From contig OZ004588.1 of assembly GCA_963924555.1 (NCBI GenBank), positions 5,332,001-5,396,000 on the forward strand: 64,000 nt of DNA. Direction: 5' to 3'. The DNA is from Crambe crambe (taxonomy: Eukaryota; Porifera; Demospongiae; Poecilosclerida; Crambeidae). The translations under genes were made by a program, and so were the position numbers. Below the pieces are notes generated by a model that saw nothing but the letters and a program-made list of their open reading frames with translations, was not told where the DNA came from and searched no databases. This document shows, in pieces, positions 61,322 to 64,000 of the stretch (the stretch's first letter is position 1; the number at the start of each line of letters is the position of its first letter).

Positions 61322-61492
61322 GCATGCTGTAAAGATGGTTTGCATAACAGCAGTCATATTCCATATGGGGAGTGCATGATTCATACTCAATCTTGTCAGA
61401 AATGTAATCCTTGTTTCGATGAGTGGAGAGATTCAGTGAACTCGGGGTTAAAGGTGGCAGGTGCACTCGGCTTGATTTTCAGCTTCACTCAG
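61322..61492 (+). pseudogene. Tetraspanin exon, copy 3 (truncated by retrotransposon)
   Basis: Best preserved copy of this exon: CCKDGLHNSSHIPYG, then SCQKCNPCFDEWRDSVNSG and the membrane segment ending FSFTQ. The CC pair and further cysteines fit a tetraspanin large extracellular loop. Homology to the other copies stops exactly at the exon end (61492), where retroelement sequence begins, so the GC donor and last exon are missing. Confidence 0.7.
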
Positions 61493-61597
61493 TGAATACA
61501 TGGCGCAGGGCGCATGGCCCACCACAAAGAGGAAATAACATGACCAAGGGAGGAGCATACTTCAAATTGGGTCAAAGTACAATAAAGTGAGTGAACA
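61493..61597 (-). repeat. Candidate LTR of the BEL/Pao element
   Basis: The interval between the tetraspanin break and the pol stop codon. On the minus strand a segment can be read from TGTTCACTC to ATTCA, so it begins TG and ends CA like an LTR. It is short (105 bp) and its partner is outside the window, so this is tentative. Confidence 0.3.
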
Positions 61598-61670
61598 TAC
61601 CGCCGGCCAAGACCGGATGGTCTTACAAAATAAAATAAAAGAAAGGAGAAGTGAAGAGAAAATGTTCAGT

Positions 61671-64000
61671 TCAATCATCATTCGGGAGAATCAATGCAAG
61701 TTTTGTGATGGGACGTGTGTAGATCCCATTGGCAGTTCTGATGGTTGCCACGCGTACCAAATTATCTTTTCCTGGGTGAACTTCGATTATACGAGCCAGG
61801 GGCCATTTAGTAGATATAGGAGAATCTTCATGAATTACAACCAAATCACCAGGCTGAAGGTTTCGGGTAGGGCATCGCCATTTGTTGAAACAGCCAAGTT
61901 GGGAGACATATTCAAAGGACCAACATTTCCAGAAATGTCTGAGCAGATTTTTGCATAGCTGCCAACGCTTGAGCAGAGAGATAGACTCACTTGGGGTCAT
62001 TTCTGGTAGAGCCATCAATGATTTGCCAATGAGAAAGTGACCAGGTGTGAGTGCCTCGATTCCGTCATCATCGTTGGGAAGTGGAACCAGGGGTCTGCTG
62101 TTGAGGCAAGCTTCAATTTGCATGAGTAGAGTAGAAAGTTCTTCATAAGTTAGTTTGACATCACCTAGGATCCGTCTGAGATGAATCTTCGTCGACTTGA
62201 CAGCTGCTTCCCATAATCCACCAAAGTGGGGTGCATGTTGGGGGATGAACTTCCAATTGATCTTCTTATCACTGAGGTACTTGCCGACATCATCTTGAGT
62301 GGATTGTTGTTGTAGGAATCGATAAAGTTCCTTGATTTCTCGGGAAGCTCCAGTGAAGTTAGTTCCATTGTCGCTCCATATTAGTGAAGGGAGACCGCGT
62401 CGAGATATGAAACGTTTCAGGCAAGCAATGAAGGCTTCTGAGGTGAGATCAGTCACCAATTCGAGATGGACTGCCTTGACTGAGAGGGAGACGAACACAC
62501 TGATGTAAGCCTTAACTACGGTCGGCTTACGCACATATCCATACTTGATTAGTACTGGACCAGCATAGTCGACTCCAACTTTGTCGAATACCGAGCCAGG
62601 CGTGATCCGTTCAGCAGGGAGCTGTCCAAACATTTGAGGTTTGGGTCTTGCTGCATATCTACGACAAGTAATGCATTTCCTAGTAACAGATCTTATCACC
62701 TTCTGGCCACTAACAATGTGATATCGTCTGGAGAGAGAGGCAGCGAGCAGAGTAGGACCTACATGCAGTAGCCGCAAATGTTCATCACGGATCATCAAGC
62801 GAGTGAGAGGGTGTTTACCATGTAGTATGGTGGGGTGCTGAGACTGGTAAGACGACATCTGTGAGAGTTGTTTTCTGCCGCCTACACGGAGAATATCCAA
62901 TGAATCAATGAAAGGTTGTAGCTAGAGGCAAAAGTGAACTTGACGAGGAGAGCCTTTGCTTTCCTTGGAGTGACTTCAGATCAGATTGGAAATGAGCAAC
63001 CTGAATGACCTTGACCCAGTAGCTCTCTGCTGATTGCAATTCAGAAGTTGTGAGATGAGCCTTGCTTCGTTCCACAGGATTCTTGTTTTGAGAGTTTTGA
63101 ATGAAACGAATTATCCATGCAGTAAGGCGTTTCAGGTGGTCAAAGCTGGAGAATTTGTCAATCGGAATGATTGGTGTGAGATTTTGAGTAAGTACAAGTA
63201 GTGACACTTCACTTACTTCTACTTCTGGTTGATTGGGAGGGAGAGGTAATCTCTCAGGCCAACTAGAGGATGGTTCCTTAAGCCAGGTAGGTCCATTCCA
63301 CCAGAGAGGGTGATTGATGAGCACAGAGGGGTAGAGGCCTCTAGATGCGCAATCAGCAGGGTTGTCTGCTGAGCGAACATGTCTCCATTTGTCTGGAGGG
63401 ATGAGATCGACTATGGTAGAGATCCGGTTGCCAACATAAGTCTTAAAACGTCTAGGACTTCCATCCAGCCAATTTAGTACAATCGTGCTGTCAGTCCAGG
63501 CATGTACATGGGAGAGGGGGACGTTAAGAACTTGTCTTACATGGTGAATGAGTCGAGCTAGCAGTTGGGCTCCACATAGCTCTAGACGAGGGATAGTCAG
63601 CCGCTTGATGGGTGCTACTTTGCTCTTAGACATTACCAGCGAGATGTGAACATGGTTGGAGGTATCTGTGATGCGTAGATAGATCACAGCTGCATATGCA
63701 AGCTCAGAGGCATCCGAGAAACCATGGATTTCCATGGAGAGTACCTGAGATTCCTTCTTAAAGTAGCAGCGGGGAATTTCCCTTTGAGAGAGTAGGTGTA
63801 GCTCCATCCTCCATTGCAGCCAGGCGACCTGAATACTTTCAGGTACAGAGTCATCCCAGCCAACCTTGAGTTCCCAGAGCCGTTGCATGAGGATTTTAGC
63901 CATGACAGTGGAGGGAGAAAACCAACCCAGAGCATCAAATGTTTTCGCAATATCTGAGACGAGGCCACGCTTTGTTAGGGTCTCCATTTGTGTGGGAGAG
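61671..64000 (-). pseudogene. BEL/Pao retrotransposon pol, 3' part (frameshifted)
   Basis: In coding order: a segment 62905-63987 with the Pao-type region between RT and integrase (KTFDALGWFSPSTVMAKILM) and RNase H motifs (GFSDASELAYAAVIY, AWTDSTIVLNWL, SADNPADCASRG). It is followed by 61671-62900 with an integrase: an HH-CC zinc motif ending CITCRRY, catalytic blocks VGVDYAGP, IWSDNGTNF and GGLWEAAVKSTK, and the C-terminal DUF5641-type region. The two parts are out of frame at about 62915-62925, apparently through a 4-bp GCTA duplication. The RT, gag and 5' LTR lie beyond the window. Transposition enzymes of a resident retroelement; this copy is defective as written. Confidence 0.85.

Noticed and set aside
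1-64000. tRNA, rRNA or other structured RNA genes
   Set aside because: No cloverleaf with A and B box motifs and no rRNA-like stretch was noticed on either strand by eye. A covariance search was not possible.

Overview
This is animal nuclear DNA. It is AT-rich, has short introns with GTAAG donors and CAG acceptors, carries many small transposons and 'AGCTAGC' simple motifs, and encodes ZU5/Death-domain proteins, a GT92 glycosyltransferase, tetraspanin exons, a KDZ transposon and a BEL/Pao retrotransposon. Gene content and style fit a demosponge; Amphimedon queenslandica is my best guess, from family knowledge and not from a search.

The backbone is a tandemly duplicated minus-strand gene. Four recognisable copies (A 2.4-5.9 kb, B 10.2-16.2 kb, C 19.0-26.8 kb, D 36.2-52.1 kb) plus at least three degraded pieces (about 17.3, 17.9 and 28.1 kb) share one plan: a first coding exon of 5-6 codons (MSEPR, MTEPR or MSEPTR), a long repetitive stretch, a 34-nt exon (VPPRVSEPASY-like), a ZU5 exon, two middle exons and a C-terminal Death-domain exon. 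C and D look intact. B has a frameshift and stop at the end of its ZU5 exon. A has lost the middle and most of the Death domain.

The most striking thing is the repetitive stretch between exon 1 and the ZU5 exon (2.8-5.5, 12.0-15.0, 20.7-25.7 and 38.0-48.8 kb). Read on the gene's own strand, nearly every unit is a 3' splice site (TTTCCTCAG, preceded by a branch-point-like TGCTGAATG), then exactly three bases, then a strong 5' splice site (GTAAGTT). Each unit is therefore a candidate single-codon microexon. All are phase 0, exceptions are mostly 6 or 12 nt, and I read about 255 such units with no stop codon. In copy D about 125 units form a near-perfect 75-bp minisatellite whose main variable positions are those three bases (mostly GAA, AGA, ATG, AAA). 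If spliced as drawn, copy D has roughly 145 exons and encodes a Glu/Arg/Lys/Met-rich, probably helical segment built one residue per exon. I know of no described system like this.

Between the ZU5-Death copies lies a duplicated plus-strand block: a type II membrane GT92 glycosyltransferase (intact at 6.07-7.60 kb; pseudogene at 29.6-32.4 kb broken by a foldback element and a TTAA element) followed by decayed tetraspanin 3' exons (9.1-9.9, 33.9-35.9 and 61.3-61.5 kb). Copy A and the intact GT92 are head-to-head, 156 bp apart, around a GC-alternating motif that recurs upstream of B and C.

From 52.1 to 61.15 kb lies a KDZ (Kyakuja-Dileera-Zisupton) DNA transposon with matching inverted ends. It holds a minus-strand KDZ transposase and a plus-strand gene with a homeodomain-like N-terminus, a Pro/Ser repeat region, a degenerate Ulp1-like protease and a PHD finger. 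The right end (61.5-64.0 kb) is the 3' part of a minus-strand BEL/Pao pol gene running off the window. Several small inverted-repeat elements are nested throughout.
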